A stretch of DNA of 64,000 bases, from the NCBI GenBank assembly GCA_046351595.1, contig JAXLYE010000006.1:372001-436000 (forward strand), read 5' to 3'. How positions within the stretch are numbered: the stretch's first letter is position 1; the number at the start of each line of letters is the position of its first letter. This stretch comes from JAXLYE01 sp046351595. GTDB lineage: Bacteria; Myxococcota_A; Polyangia; Palsa-1104; JAEUJZ01. Shown one piece after another: positions 1 through 11,211 of the stretch. A program made the position numbers and the translations under genes. The notes beneath the pieces were generated by a model. That model had not been told where the DNA came from. It saw only the letters and a list, made by a program, of their open reading frames with translations, and did not search any database.

Positions 1-1
1 G

Positions 2-643
2 AGCCCGCTGCGCATCTACTACCAGGTCACGCAGTCCGGCTTCGATCGCGACCTGCCGCAGACCGCGCTCAAGCAGAAGCTCGAGGTACTGCGCGAGATC
101 ACCGACGAGAAGGGCAACCCGCTCTCGCAGGTGAAGCTCGGCGAGGAGGCGCGCGTGCACCTCAAGCTGCGCGGCCTCTTGCCGGGCCAGACGCTGTGGG
201 ACCTGGCGATCGTCGATCTTCTGCCCGGCGGCTTCGAGGTCGTCGTGCAGCCGCGCCAGGCCGCCGAGCCCGAGCCCGAGCGCGACAGCCCGAGCGAGGG
301 CGGCGACGGTGAAGGCGGCGGCGAGGCCGGTGAGGGTGAGGCCGGCGGCGAGGGCGACGGCCAGGGCAGCGAGCGCACGCCGCCGCACGAGTCCACCGAC
401 ACGCCGGCGCAGCTGCCGATCGCGCTCGACGGCTCCTCGTTCCGTCCGATCTACGGCGACGTCCGCGAGGATCGCGTGGTGCTGTACGGCAGCATCGGCG
501 CCGACATGCAGGAGTTCGTCTACGCGATCAAGGCGACCAACGCCGGCACCTACACCCTGCCGTCGCTGTCCGCCGAGGGCATGTACGATCGCGGCGCGGT
601 CGCGCGCTCGACGGGCGGCGGCAAGATCGTGATCGTGAAGTAG
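2..643 (+). CDS. Alpha-2-macroglobulin family protein, C-terminal fragment
   Basis: This is the 3' end of a gene that begins before the window; the frame is open from base 2 and stops at 641-643. The residues match the end of bacterial alpha-2-macroglobulins of the YfaS type: a VDLLPGGFE motif at about residues 66-74, then FRPIYGDVREDRVV and a TYTLPSLSAEGMY stretch near the end, which is the last macroglobulin-like domain. These proteins are large periplasmic or lipid-anchored protease traps. Between the two motifs lies an acidic Gly/Glu/Pro-rich insert of roughly 50 residues (about 84-133) that the E. coli protein lacks as far as I recall, probably a flexible loop. The thioester region and signal peptide lie outside the window, so trapping activity cannot be judged. 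Confidence 0.85.
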   Translation, partial: SPLRIYYQVTQSGFDRDLPQTALKQKLEVLREITDEKGNPLSQVKLGEEARVHLKLRGLLPGQTLWDLAIVDLLPGGFEVVVQPRQAAEPEPERDSPSEGGDGEGGGEAGEGEAGGEGDGQGSERTPPHESTDTPAQLPIALDGSSFRPIYGDVREDRVVLYGSIGADMQEFVYAIKATNAGTYTLPSLSAEGMYDRGAVARSTGGGKIVIVK

Positions 644-737
644 CGGGGAGCGGGGGCCCAAAGGCCCCCCAAGGTTCGCGCGAGGCGTGCGGCGGGGAGG
701 CGGCTACGGGCGGGCCGGGGGAAGGCCCCTGCCCCGC

Positions 738-1832
738 CTACATCTTGCGCGGATCGGTCCCGGGCTCGGCATAGACCGAGCTCCAGATGGTCGCCTCTTC
801 GGCGGGCGGCGACGCCTCGGCCAGGCGCACGGCCTCGTTGACCAGCTCCTTGACCTCGGCGTCGATCGCCGCGATGGGCTCCTCGCCGAGCGCCGAGACC
901 AGGCGATCGCGCGCCAGGCCCACGGCGTCGCGCTTGCGCCACTGCTCGATCTCGTCCTTGGTGCGGTAGTTGCCGGGGTCCGAGACCGAGTGGCCGCGGT
1001 AGCGGTAGGTCTCGACCTCGATCAGCGTCGGCACGAACTCCTTGCGGGCGCGCTCGACGGACTGGCCGATGCGCGCGCGCACCTCCATGACGTCGTCGGC
1101 GACAAAACGATCGCGGGCCATGTTCATGCCGCCGGCGCGCTTGGTGATGTCGCTCTCGGCCAGCGTGCGCGACAGCGGCGTGCCCATCGAGTACTGGTTG
1201 TTCTCGACGATGAACACCACCGGCAGCTTCCACAGGCCGGCGAGCGACATCGCCTCGAAGAACGCGCCCTGGTTGACCGCGCCGTCGCCGAGGAAGCACA
1301 GCGTGACCTCGGGCAGGCCCTGGTACTTGCTGGCGTAGGCGACGCCGGTGGCCAGCGGCGCGTGCGCCCCGACGATGCCGTAGCCGCCGAGGAAGCGGTG
1401 CTCGGCGTCGAACAGGTGCATGGAGCCGCCCATGCCCTTGCTGATGCCGCCGGCCCGCCCGAGCAGCTCCGCCAGCACCGCCGCGCAGACGCGCAGGTCG
1501 ACGCCGGCCTTGGCCATGGCGTGGCCGTGCTCGCGGTAGGTGGCGATGACGTAGTCCTCCTTGCGCAGCGCCGCCATGGCGCCGACGCAGACGGACTCCT
1601 GGCCGATGCCCAGGTGGAGGAAGCCGCCCATCTTGCCCTGCGAGTAGAACTTGGCGGCGGCCTCCTCGACCCGGCGGATGGCGAGCATCTGCCGGTACAT
1701 CTCGCGCAGCAGCGCCGTGTCCTCTGCGGTCATTTTCGCAGGGCCAGACTCGGGGGCCCGGGGCGCGGGAGCAGCCGGAGGCTCCTTCGGAGCCGCCGCA
1801 GCGTCTGATGAGGTCTGTGTGTTCGTGGTCAT
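738..1832 (-). CDS. pdhA: Pyruvate dehydrogenase E1 component, alpha subunit
   Basis: The 364-residue protein is a thiamine-diphosphate-dependent E1 alpha subunit that decarboxylates pyruvate and passes the acetyl group to lipoyl-E2. The TPP/Mg motif GDGAVNQG (182-189) is followed by NN at 211-212, and the conserved loop YRYRGHSVSDP lies at about 276-286. GFLHLGIGQE (70-79) is also typical. The start ATG at 1830-1832 gives a Pro/Ala-rich leader of about 33 residues; MTAEDTALL, starting at 1732, is an alternative nearer the family norm. No strong Shine-Dalgarno is seen before either. No E1 beta or E2 gene is adjacent, which is unusual since pdhA and pdhB normally sit together. A branched-chain 2-oxoacid E1 alpha is a less likely alternative. 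Confidence 0.9.
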   Translation of the reverse strand: MTTNTQTSSDAAAAPKEPPAAPAPRAPESGPAKMTAEDTALLREMYRQMLAIRRVEEAAAKFYSQGKMGGFLHLGIGQESVCVGAMAALRKEDYVIATYREHGHAMAKAGVDLRVCAAVLAELLGRAGGISKGMGGSMHLFDAEHRFLGGYGIVGAHAPLATGVAYASKYQGLPEVTLCFLGDGAVNQGAFFEAMSLAGLWKLPVVFIVENNQYSMGTPLSRTLAESDITKRAGGMNMARDRFVADDVMEVRARIGQSVERARKEFVPTLIEVETYRYRGHSVSDPGNYRTKDEIEQWRKRDAVGLARDRLVSALGEEPIAAIDAEVKELVNEAVRLAEASPPAEEATIWSSVYAEPGTDPRKM

Positions 1833-1900
1833 TTTGGGGGGGTACTCTAGCCGACTTGTTATCGGCTGGGGAGGTCCGGCGCCGAGCAAGATCTGCGCGG

Positions 1901-2599
1901 CTACGGTTTCTTGCAGCACAGGACGCCGTGCACCGGGTTCGTGCTGGTGACTTCCTCGAGGTTGCGGTCGTTGTCGTCCCGGCAGTTGAACGAGCTGCCC
2001 CCCGACTGGTCGCAGTCGCGCCCCTGAGAGAAGCCGCTGCACATCATCTGCACGGTCACGGCGCGGATCGCCGAGGTGTTGCCGCAGCCCGCCCAGAAGT
2101 CCTCCTGCAGCTGCTGGTTGCCGGGGCAGACCCCCATGCCGTTGCTCTGCTCGCCGCGCACGCGGGCGATGAAGAAGCCGGGGATGCTGGGCGCGTTGCA
2201 CTTGCCGAAGTCGATGCGATCGGCGTTCTGGCAGACCTCGTAGCCGGCGGCGCAGATCGAGTTGGCGTTGGTGCTCGAGCCGCCGATCGAATAGAAGCGC
2301 CCGGGGCAGGCGAAGGCGGGCGCGTTCGTCGGGTCCTTGGCGACCTCGTAGCCGACCATGGCCGCGCAACCCGGTGCGTTGACCGTGTTGGTCGGCAGGC
2401 CGCCGTCCTCCTGGGCACCGGGGATCTCGCCCGGGGCCCGGCACATCGACTGGAAGCAGGTGTAGCCGCTCGGGCAGTCATCGGGCTGCCCGCTGCCGGT
2501 ACAGGACCAGCGGACGTTGGTCAGGTCGGGGCTGTAGCAGCCGCCCAGAGGCAGGGCGGCCAGGAGCAGAGCCTTAAGAGCAAGCAGGCTGCGCTTCAT
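1901..2599 (-). CDS. Cys-rich lipoprotein, unknown function
   Basis: The 232-residue protein starts with a type II signal peptide (MKRSLLALKALLLAALPLGGC), lipobox LGGC with Cys21, so it is predicted to be exported and lipidated. The mature part holds many cysteines (for example CTGSG, DDCPSGYTCFQSMC and a terminal CCKKP), which suggests a small disulfide-stapled extracellular domain. DCPSGYTCFQSMCRAP resembles the Cys-rich patches common in myxobacterial lipoproteins. The ATG at 2599 is preceded by AGGAG at a good distance, so the start is firm. It lies upstream of pdhA on the same strand with a 68-base gap; a functional link is not evident. I do not recognise a named family. Confidence 0.75.
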   Translation of the reverse strand: MKRSLLALKALLLAALPLGGCYSPDLTNVRWSCTGSGQPDDCPSGYTCFQSMCRAPGEIPGAQEDGGLPTNTVNAPGCAAMVGYEVAKDPTNAPAFACPGRFYSIGGSSTNANSICAAGYEVCQNADRIDFGKCNAPSIPGFFIARVRGEQSNGMGVCPGNQQLQEDFWAGCGNTSAIRAVTVQMMCSGFSQGRDCDQSGGSSFNCRDDNDRNLEEVTSTNPVHGVLCCKKP

Positions 2600-2611
2600 G
2601 GATAAGGACTC

Positions 2612-3496
2612 CTAAAATGAGCCCGCGACCCCGATGCCGCCGAGCGAGGGAATCACCCGCAGCGCCGTCGGCAAGGTTTCGGGCTTCTTGGACCGCAGGT
2701 AAAGCCAGTACCCCAGCCACGCGCCGCCGCCGGCCAGTGCGACGCCGCCCAGGACATCAAAGGCGATGGCCGCGCTGCTCAAGGCCGGGCCGCGCGCCTG
2801 CAGGCTGGCGATGTTGCCGGCATAGGGCTGCCCGTTGCTGTTCTGGACCTCGTTGGCAGCGCTGAGGGCGGCCGCGCCGCAGCCGATGCCGACGATCAGG
2901 AAGGCGGCGCCGGTACCGAGCAGAGCCAGCGACGGGATCGGCGGCACCTTCTGCGTCCCGACCAGCCACCTGGGCGACGGCGTCGCGGCGGCGGCGGTCG
3001 GAGCGGTCGGCGGCGGCACCGGCTGCGAGCCGTCCAGCGGCAGCCCCTCGGCCTTGCGCAGATCCTGCAGCTTGGCCTCGACCTCGGGCGCGTCCTGCGG
3101 CTTCGTCTCCAGGTACTGCTCAAGGAAGCGGATGGCGTCGCGCCGCTGGTTCTGCTTCTCGGCGGTCTTGCCCAGGTTGTAGAGCAGCGCCGGGAAGCGC
3201 GACAGCTTGTACGCCGCCTCGAACTGCGCGCGCGCCGCGTCGTAGTTGCCCTCGTTGTAGAACCGGACGCCGTCCTCGAAGCTGCGCTTGGCCACCTCCA
3301 TCTCGGCCGGCGTCGGCTCACGCTGCGCCGAGCCGGTGGCCGGCGGCGCCTGGGCCGGAGCCGGCTGCGCCAGCGCGGCGCCCGGGACCAGCGCGCTGCC
3401 GAGCGCGATCGCCAGCGCGCCCGCGACCGAGCGCGACGCGAAGGCCGACAGGCGGCAGCGCGGACCGACGGCCGCCCCCGCAGAGGTGGAGTCCAT
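2612..3496 (-). CDS. TPR-containing exported protein with C-terminal membrane segments
   Basis: From the ATG at 3496 the protein has 294 residues. A GTG 36 bases upstream (3532) would add 12 residues; neither has a clear ribosome site. A signal peptide ending in PGAALA-QPAPA is followed by TPR-like helices (SFEDGVRFYNEGNYDAARAQ, then YNLGKTAEKQNQRRDAIRF), a Pro/Ala linker and two hydrophobic segments near the C terminus (LALLGTGAAFLIVGIGCGAA and LGGVALAGGGAWLGYWLYL). The layout matches the protein at 25327-26064, which is paired with a Ser/Thr kinase: TPR, proline-rich linker, membrane anchor. The gene ends 13 bases before the Cys-rich lipoprotein gene start and is probably co-transcribed with it. 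A role as a scaffold in the envelope is an inference. Confidence 0.75.
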   Translation of the reverse strand: MDSTSAGAAVGPRCRLSAFASRSVAGALAIALGSALVPGAALAQPAPAQAPPATGSAQREPTPAEMEVAKRSFEDGVRFYNEGNYDAARAQFEAAYKLSRFPALLYNLGKTAEKQNQRRDAIRFLEQYLETKPQDAPEVEAKLQDLRKAEGLPLDGSQPVPPPTAPTAAAATPSPRWLVGTQKVPPIPSLALLGTGAAFLIVGIGCGAAALSAANEVQNSNGQPYAGNIASLQARGPALSSAAIAFDVLGGVALAGGGAWLGYWLYLRSKKPETLPTALRVIPSLGGIGVAGSF

Positions 3497-3861
3497 TAGC
3501 ACAGAGCTGTTCGCGTACGGATACGAGGCCACAAGCGCACTATACCACGCGGACCGGGGCCAGACCGCCCAGGATGTCCCGGCTCCTGCACCGCCCTGGG
3601 CCCGCCCATTTCCGCTGGGCCTGGCCGGGGTTTAAGCCGCATCCCCGCTGTCCCATTTGGTACAGCGGCAGCCGTAGACCGCAGCCGTACCCAGGCAGCC
3701 GGGCGCGCGCCGATTGGCGGGAACAGACCGTGCGGCTTCGCGCAGTCCTGCGTGCGCCGGAGCACGAGCGCGACGCCGTCGGAGGTGCGCCTCCGCACCG
3801 TCGGAAAACCACCTATTTCCCGTCGCTGAGCATGATAGTTTTCGGCCCAAAGGAGTCTGTC

Positions 3862-5340
3862 ATGCAGCCTGTTCCTCATCGCAACGACCCACGATCTGGA
3901 GCACCGGCCGGAGCGCCGGACGCAGCCCTCGCCGCAGATGTGATCATCGTCGGCGCGGGCGTGACCGGGTGCGCGATGGCGGCGGCGCTGGCCGATGGCA
4001 CGCGCCGCGTGCTGGTCCTGGAGGCGCGCAAGGGTCACAAGCCACGCTTCGCCGGAGAGCTCATCCACCCGACGGGCGCCCAGGTCCTCGACGATCTCGG
4101 CTTCCTGCCCACGCTGCGCGCCTTCGGCGGCGTCGACGTCGACGGCTTCGCGGTGGTCAAGGCGCCGGGCCGCGAGCCGACCTGCCTGCCCTACCGCGAG
4201 ATCGGCCAGCACATCCCCGCCGCCCGCCCCACAGGCTTCGCCATGGAGCACCGCGACCTCGTCGAGGGCATGCGCCACGAGGTGATGCGCCGCCCCGGCG
4301 TCGAGATCCGCTTCGACCACAAGGTCGAGGAGGTCCTGCGCGATGCGAGCGGCCGCGCCTGCGGCGTGCGCACCGAGGGCGGCCCGCTGTACGCCCGGCT
4401 GGTCCTGGGCTGCGACGGGCGCCACTCGAAGATCCGGCCGCTGCTCGGGCTGCCCGAGAAGGCGCGCCTGGTGTCCTTCAGCGTCGCCATGCGCCTGCCC
4501 GGTGCCGCGCACCTGCTCCCGCGGCCCGGCTACGGCCACATCTTCCTCGGCGCCTGGGGCCCGATGCTGGTCTATCCGATTGGCGGTCCCGAAGGCCGCA
4601 ACGACGCGCGCGGCTGCTTCGACGTCACCTCGGACCTGAGCGGCGGCCCCAAGGGCGCGGCGAAGCTGTTGCGCGAAGAGTACGCCCAGCACCTGCCCGA
4701 GGCGCTGCGCACCGAGCTCTTGGCGTCCCTCGATCGCGAGCCGGTGCAGATCGCCGCCAACGAGGCCATCCGCACCGACCGCGCCGTGCTGCCCGGGGCC
4801 GCGATCGTCGGCGACGCCGGCGGCTGCTCGCACCCGCTGACCGCCACCGGCATGACCGTCGGCTTCACCGACGCGCTGCGCCTGGGGCGCCTGCTCCGCG
4901 ACGCCGGCCGCTTCACCGATCCGGTGCGCGTCGACGAAGCGCTGCGCCGCTACGAGCGCGAGCGCTACCGCTTCGTCCGCGCCCGCGAGATCCTCGCCGA
5001 CGCGCTGTACGAGGTCTTCCGCGCCGCCGAGCCCGGGACGCGCGCCATCCGCGAGGGCATCTTCCGCTACTGGGAGGGCAGCCAGGGCGCGCGCGCCCGC
5101 TCGATGGCACTCCTGTCCGGTGCGGACTCGCGCCCCGCCTCGTTCCTGCGCGAGTACCTGACCGTGTGCGGCACCTCGACCTCGGCGGTGCTGCGCGGCG
5201 ACACCGGCCCCTCGCGCGACGAGAAGGCGACGGTGCGCGAGCGCGCCGAGTCCCTGGTCGGCCTCGGCAACAAGGGCTTCGAGAAGCTGCGCATGGTCCT
5301 GCGCGACGTCCGCCAGGAAGTCGCGCGCGCGGTAAGCTGA
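3862..5340 (+). CDS. Squalene-epoxidase-like FAD-dependent monooxygenase
   Basis: The 492-residue protein is a class A flavoprotein monooxygenase. It shows the Rossmann motif GAGVTG (31-36), GELIHPTG (65-72), the DG motif near 183 (CDGRHSKIR) and the second FAD motif GDAGGCSHPLTATGMTVG near 316. Several blocks are those of squalene epoxidases rather than of UbiH: the GEL(I/L)xP block, GHIFLGAWGPMLVYPI around 223, HPLTxxGMTVGxxD, and a C-terminal LADALYEVF...LLSG region. Squalene epoxidase converts squalene to 2,3-oxidosqualene on the way to sterols. The ATG at 3862 has AAAGGAG upstream. No cyclase or squalene synthase lies nearby, so the substrate is open; another polyprenoid is possible. There is no obvious N-terminal membrane anchor. 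Confidence 0.75.
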   Translation: MQPVPHRNDPRSGAPAGAPDAALAADVIIVGAGVTGCAMAAALADGTRRVLVLEARKGHKPRFAGELIHPTGAQVLDDLGFLPTLRAFGGVDVDGFAVVKAPGREPTCLPYREIGQHIPAARPTGFAMEHRDLVEGMRHEVMRRPGVEIRFDHKVEEVLRDASGRACGVRTEGGPLYARLVLGCDGRHSKIRPLLGLPEKARLVSFSVAMRLPGAAHLLPRPGYGHIFLGAWGPMLVYPIGGPEGRNDARGCFDVTSDLSGGPKGAAKLLREEYAQHLPEALRTELLASLDREPVQIAANEAIRTDRAVLPGAAIVGDAGGCSHPLTATGMTVGFTDALRLGRLLRDAGRFTDPVRVDEALRRYERERYRFVRAREILADALYEVFRAAEPGTRAIREGIFRYWEGSQGARARSMALLSGADSRPASFLREYLTVCGTSTSAVLRGDTGPSRDEKATVRERAESLVGLGNKGFEKLRMVLRDVRQEVARAVS

Positions 5341-5398
5341 GCCGGTGACCGGACGGAAGCTCCCGGCGCGGCGCAGCCCCCCCCTTTAGGGCCTTCCG

Positions 5399-5627
5399 CG
5401 ACCGCAAAATCGGTCCGAAGAGCGCTTCCGACCGGTTTTGCGATCGCAAAATCGAGCGGCGGCGCCCTTGCGCACGGTTTTTCGATCACAAAATCGAGCG
5501 GCAGCGCCCTTCCGCACGGTTTTTCGATCGCAAAATCGAGCGGCGGCGCCCTTGCGCACGGTTTTTCGATCGCAAAATCGAGCGGCGGCGCCCTTGCGCA
5601 CGGTTTTTCGATCGCAAAACGCGCCAA
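5399..5627. repeat. Tandem array of a 42-bp repeat (5 units plus a partial)
   Basis: Units start at 5399, 5441, 5483, 5525, 5567 and 5609, exactly 42 bp apart; the first is diverged and the last partial. Each begins with CGATCGCAAAATCG (CGATCACAAA in the third) and contains a GCGGCGGCGCCC block. The junctions form AT-flanked palindromes; the one at about 5437-5452 is perfect (TTTTGCGATCGCAAAA). Because 42 is divisible by three, both strands stay open and would encode 14-residue repeats, but I see no sign of a real gene. The array fills the gap between two convergent genes, so it cannot be a normal promoter; a terminator, nucleoid-protein or replication-associated site is possible. Confidence 0.9.
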
Positions 5628-5677
5628 GACCCGGATCCCGGCGATCTTGCGGCGCGCGGAGCGACGGCAGAGGGGCT

Positions 5678-6550
5678 TCAGCGCGCCGCCGCCGGGTAGC
5701 AGGCCGGGTCCAGCAGCTCGGGGCGGTACTCGAAGTGCATGGTGTCGTAGTGGTACCAGCGGCCGCCCCAGATGAAGCCCTCGGCCTCGAACGCATCGAC
5801 GATCGGCTGCGGGATGTCGTTCTGCCAGCGGAGCGGCGTGCGCGGCCGCTGCCAGCGCCAGTAGTGCGAGCGCCCGACGTTGATGTCCAGCGACACGCCG
5901 TACGAGTGGGCGCTGCGCCGCGACGTCCCGGCGATGTTGCGGAACACCAGCGTGCCGCCCATGCGCGCAAAGTAGCTGCGCAGCAGAGGCTGCGCCGCGA
6001 CCAGCGCCTCGAGCCGCTGCCGCACCCGCGCGAACACCGGCTCGACCAGGCGGTGGACCTTGAGCCGCGTCCCGAACAGCACGAACGGCACCACCGGGAT
6101 CTCGCGCGGGGTCGCGCCGTAGCGCGCCTGGAACAGCGCATCGACGCGGTAGCGGCCGGGGTCCTGGTCGACGGTGGTCACCGGGCCGATCGGGCCGGTC
6201 GGGTAGCGCTGGCTGAACATGTCCTCCAGGTCGGCCTCGTCCAGGCGCTGCGGCGGCGGCTTGTCGCGGCCGTCGTCATACAAGAGGCGCTGCCCGTCGG
6301 GCAGGCGGGCGTACCAGCGCGGCTGCGCGCCCGGGCGGTCGGCGACGAGCTCGGCGCGCACGCCGTAGTAGCGCTCGAGGCAGCGCAGCGGCGCCGGCAC
6401 CGGCACGGTCAGCGGCGGCGGCGGCGGCGCGGCCGGCTGCGCCTGCCCCGACGGGCCGGCGACCCCGATCCCGACCCCGGCCGCGAGCCGCAAGAGCGGC
6501 CCGAGCGCCCGCCCGAGCGCCGAAGCCGTCCGTCTACCTAAACCACGCAC
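5678..6550 (-). CDS. M15-family D,D-peptidase-like protein (zinc peptidase), exported
   Basis: The 290-residue protein begins with an Arg-rich, then hydrophobic stretch (residues 5-37) that looks like a signal peptide, followed by a proline-rich linker. The C-terminal part carries the zinc ligands of M15/VanY-like peptidases: SAHSYGVSLDIN with His215 and Asp222, and WYHYDTMHFEY with His272. This family cleaves D-Ala-D-Ala or L-Ala-D-Glu bonds in peptidoglycan, so a periplasmic cell-wall role fits. The region 55-200 is not recognised. The start is a GTG at 6550 with no strong ribosome site. The gene is convergent with the FAD monooxygenase across the repeat array. Confidence 0.8.
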   Translation of the reverse strand: MRGLGRRTASALGRALGPLLRLAAGVGIGVAGPSGQAQPAAPPPPPLTVPVPAPLRCLERYYGVRAELVADRPGAQPRWYARLPDGQRLLYDDGRDKPPPQRLDEADLEDMFSQRYPTGPIGPVTTVDQDPGRYRVDALFQARYGATPREIPVVPFVLFGTRLKVHRLVEPVFARVRQRLEALVAAQPLLRSYFARMGGTLVFRNIAGTSRRSAHSYGVSLDINVGRSHYWRWQRPRTPLRWQNDIPQPIVDAFEAEGFIWGGRWYHYDTMHFEYRPELLDPACYPAAAR

Positions 6551-6604
6551 GAGGCGCCCAGCGTATCACCTCGCTTCCCCCCTCGGCGGCCGCCTCGGCC
6601 GCGG

Positions 6605-8281
<1,677 letters not shown>

Positions 8282-8437
8282 CCCGCCTATCGTACCATGT
8301 GACAAGGGGCCCGCGGCCAAGGGCCCTCGCGCCACGGGGTCGACGGCGGAACGGCGGGCGCGGGGCGGCGGAATCCGCGCGGGTTGTCGCCTGCGGGGGG
8401 TGCACAGGTCGTATCGGTTTTAGTAGACTACGCGCCC

Positions 8438-9727
8438 ATGTCGCACGGACCTTCCAAGACCAAACAACCAACTGGGACGGCCGCTGGGCCGGCGCCCGCC
8501 GGTGCCGAGCCGGCTTCGAGCGATTTTGCGCAGATGCTCGCCCAGTTCGAGCAGGAGCAGGGCACCGGGGCCCCCAACAAGAACAAGGCGGACAAGCGTC
8601 GGTCGATCGGCACCGAGGTGCGTGGGCGCGTGCTATCGATCGGCCGCGACTACGTCTTCGTCGATCTGGGCGGCAAGGACGACGGCCTGCTGCCGGTCGA
8701 CGAGGTGCGCCAGCCCGACGGCAGCCTGAGCGTCAAGGTCGGCGACGAGGTGGTCGCGCGCATCGCCGAGGTCGACGGCCGCATGGGCGGGCTCGTGCTG
8801 CGCCGCGTCATGGGCCGCGGGCCCGAGGCGCGCGCCGAGCTGTTCCAGGCCTTCGAGGCCGGCATCCCGGTCGAGGGGCAGATCTCGGGCGTGGTCAAGG
8901 GCGGCGTCGAGGTGCAGATCGCGGGCGTGCGCGCCTTCTGCCCGATCTCGCAGCTCGACCTGCGCCACGTCGAGGACGCGACGCCGTACGTCGGCCAGAA
9001 GCACCGCTTCCGCATCACCCGCTGCGAGGAGCAGGGCCGCTCGCTGAACCTGGTGGTGTCGCGCCGCTCGCTGCTCGAGGAAGAGCAGCAGGAGCAGGCG
9101 GCGGTGCTGCGCAAGCAGCTGGGCATCGGCGTGGTGCTGCGCGGCCGGGTGACGGCGATCAAGGACTACGGCGCCTTCGTCGACCTCGGCGGCATCGAGG
9201 GCATGCTGCACGTAAGCGAGCTGTCGTTCCAGCGCGCCCGCCACCCCAAGGACGTGCTGTCGCTGGGCCAGGAGATCGAGGTGCAGATCATCCGGCTTGA
9301 GCAGACGGACGATCCGCGCAAGCCCGAGAAGATCTCGCTGTCGCTCAAGTCGCTCGAGAAGGACCCGTGGAGCGACATCGAGACGCGCTTCCCCGAGGGC
9401 AGCCGCACCACCGGCACGGTCCTGCGCACCGAGGCGTTCGGCGCCATCGTCGAGATCGAGCCGGGCGTCGAGGGGCTCTTGCACATCAGCGAGCTTGGCA
9501 AGGGCAAGAAGCTGCGGCACGCCAAGGAGGCGACGAACCCGGGCGATCGCGTCGACGTCGTGGTCCAGATGATCGATCGCGAGAAGCGGCGCATGTCGCT
9601 GGTGTCGACGGAAGGCGGCCGGGGCGTCGAGTTCGAGGCGCCGCCGCCGTCGGCGGTGAACGCGCCGGCGCGCTTCGGCACCTTCGGCGACCTGCTGAAG
9701 AACATGAAGGTCAGCCCGAAGAAGTAG
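8438..9727 (+). CDS. S1 RNA-binding domain protein, four S1 repeats (ribosomal S1-like)
   Basis: The 429-residue protein has a Gln/Ala-rich leader (1-57) and four S1 OB-fold repeats: about 59-125 (VRGRVLSIGRDYVFVDLGG), 147-212 (VEGQISGVVKGGVEVQI, FCPISQLD), 230-303 (RGRVTAIKDYGAFVDLGG, GMLHVSELS) and 318-385 (GTVLRTEAFGAIVEIEPG, GLLHISELG). It probably binds single-stranded RNA on or near the ribosome. Myxobacteria usually carry a longer six-domain RpsA, so this four-domain form may be a paralogue. The ATG at 8438 starts MSHGPSKTK; no obvious ribosome site precedes it. It lies 61 bases upstream of a DksA-like gene on the same strand, a pairing that suggests joint control of gene expression. 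Confidence 0.88.
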   Translation: MSHGPSKTKQPTGTAAGPAPAGAEPASSDFAQMLAQFEQEQGTGAPNKNKADKRRSIGTEVRGRVLSIGRDYVFVDLGGKDDGLLPVDEVRQPDGSLSVKVGDEVVARIAEVDGRMGGLVLRRVMGRGPEARAELFQAFEAGIPVEGQISGVVKGGVEVQIAGVRAFCPISQLDLRHVEDATPYVGQKHRFRITRCEEQGRSLNLVVSRRSLLEEEQQEQAAVLRKQLGIGVVLRGRVTAIKDYGAFVDLGGIEGMLHVSELSFQRARHPKDVLSLGQEIEVQIIRLEQTDDPRKPEKISLSLKSLEKDPWSDIETRFPEGSRTTGTVLRTEAFGAIVEIEPGVEGLLHISELGKGKKLRHAKEATNPGDRVDVVVQMIDREKRRMSLVSTEGGRGVEFEAPPPSAVNAPARFGTFGDLLKNMKVSPKK

Positions 9728-9788
9728 CGCGGGCGCGCACGCAGGCCAGATTCAGATCAGGACTGGATCACGGAAGGAGGCGCTCGCC

Positions 9789-10181
9789 ATGGAGCCCGGA
9801 CAGCTCGCTGCCTTCAAGGCTGGCCTCTTGCGGCTGCGCGAGGAGCTCATCGCCGGCGGCCCGGCCAAGATCGAGCCCAACCGCAAGGATCCCAGCACCG
9901 TCGGCATCGCCGACGAGGATGAGCAGGCGCTGTCCGAGATGCTGCAGACGCTGGCCTCGCAGCGCAACAAGCAGCAGGGCGAGCTGCTGGCGCAGATCGA
10001 TCGGGCCCTCGGCAAGATCGATCGCGAGCCGGAGCTCGTCGGGCTGTGTGAGGAGTGCGAGGAAGAGATCGATGCGCGCCGCCTGAAGCTCATGCCGTAT
10101 GCGACGCTGTGCGCGGAGTGCCAGCAGACCCGCGACAAGAAGCGCGGCGCCGCCCGCCGGAGCACGACGGACTTCGTCTGA
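9789..10181 (+). CDS. TraR/DksA family C4 zinc finger protein
   Basis: The 130-residue protein has an N-terminal helical region (LAAFKAGLLRLREELIAG, then LASQRNKQQGELLAQIDRALGKI) that would form the coiled coil inserted into the RNA polymerase secondary channel. A C-terminal C4 zinc finger follows with Cys87, Cys90, Cys108 and Cys111 (GLCEECEEEIDARRL...LCAEC). DksA-family proteins modulate initiation, often together with ppGpp. The coiled-coil tip has DEDEQ at 42-46, resembling but not identical to the DxxDxA tip of E. coli DksA. The ribosome site AAGGAGG lies just upstream of the ATG. The stop is one base from the end of the convergent gene, leaving no room for an intervening terminator. Confidence 0.9.
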   Translation: MEPGQLAAFKAGLLRLREELIAGGPAKIEPNRKDPSTVGIADEDEQALSEMLQTLASQRNKQQGELLAQIDRALGKIDREPELVGLCEECEEEIDARRLKLMPYATLCAECQQTRDKKRGAARRSTTDFV

Positions 10182-10182
10182 G

Positions 10183-11211
<1,029 letters not shown>

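Noticed and set aside
5067..5627. Minus-strand frame encoding 14-residue repeats (DFAIEKPCARAPPL type)
   Set aside because: The repeats follow from the 42-bp DNA period being divisible by three; there is no ribosome site and the frame runs on into antisense of the FAD monooxygenase gene.
5399..5627. CRISPR array
   Set aside because: Units are contiguous 42-bp tandem repeats without variable spacers, and no cas gene is in the window.
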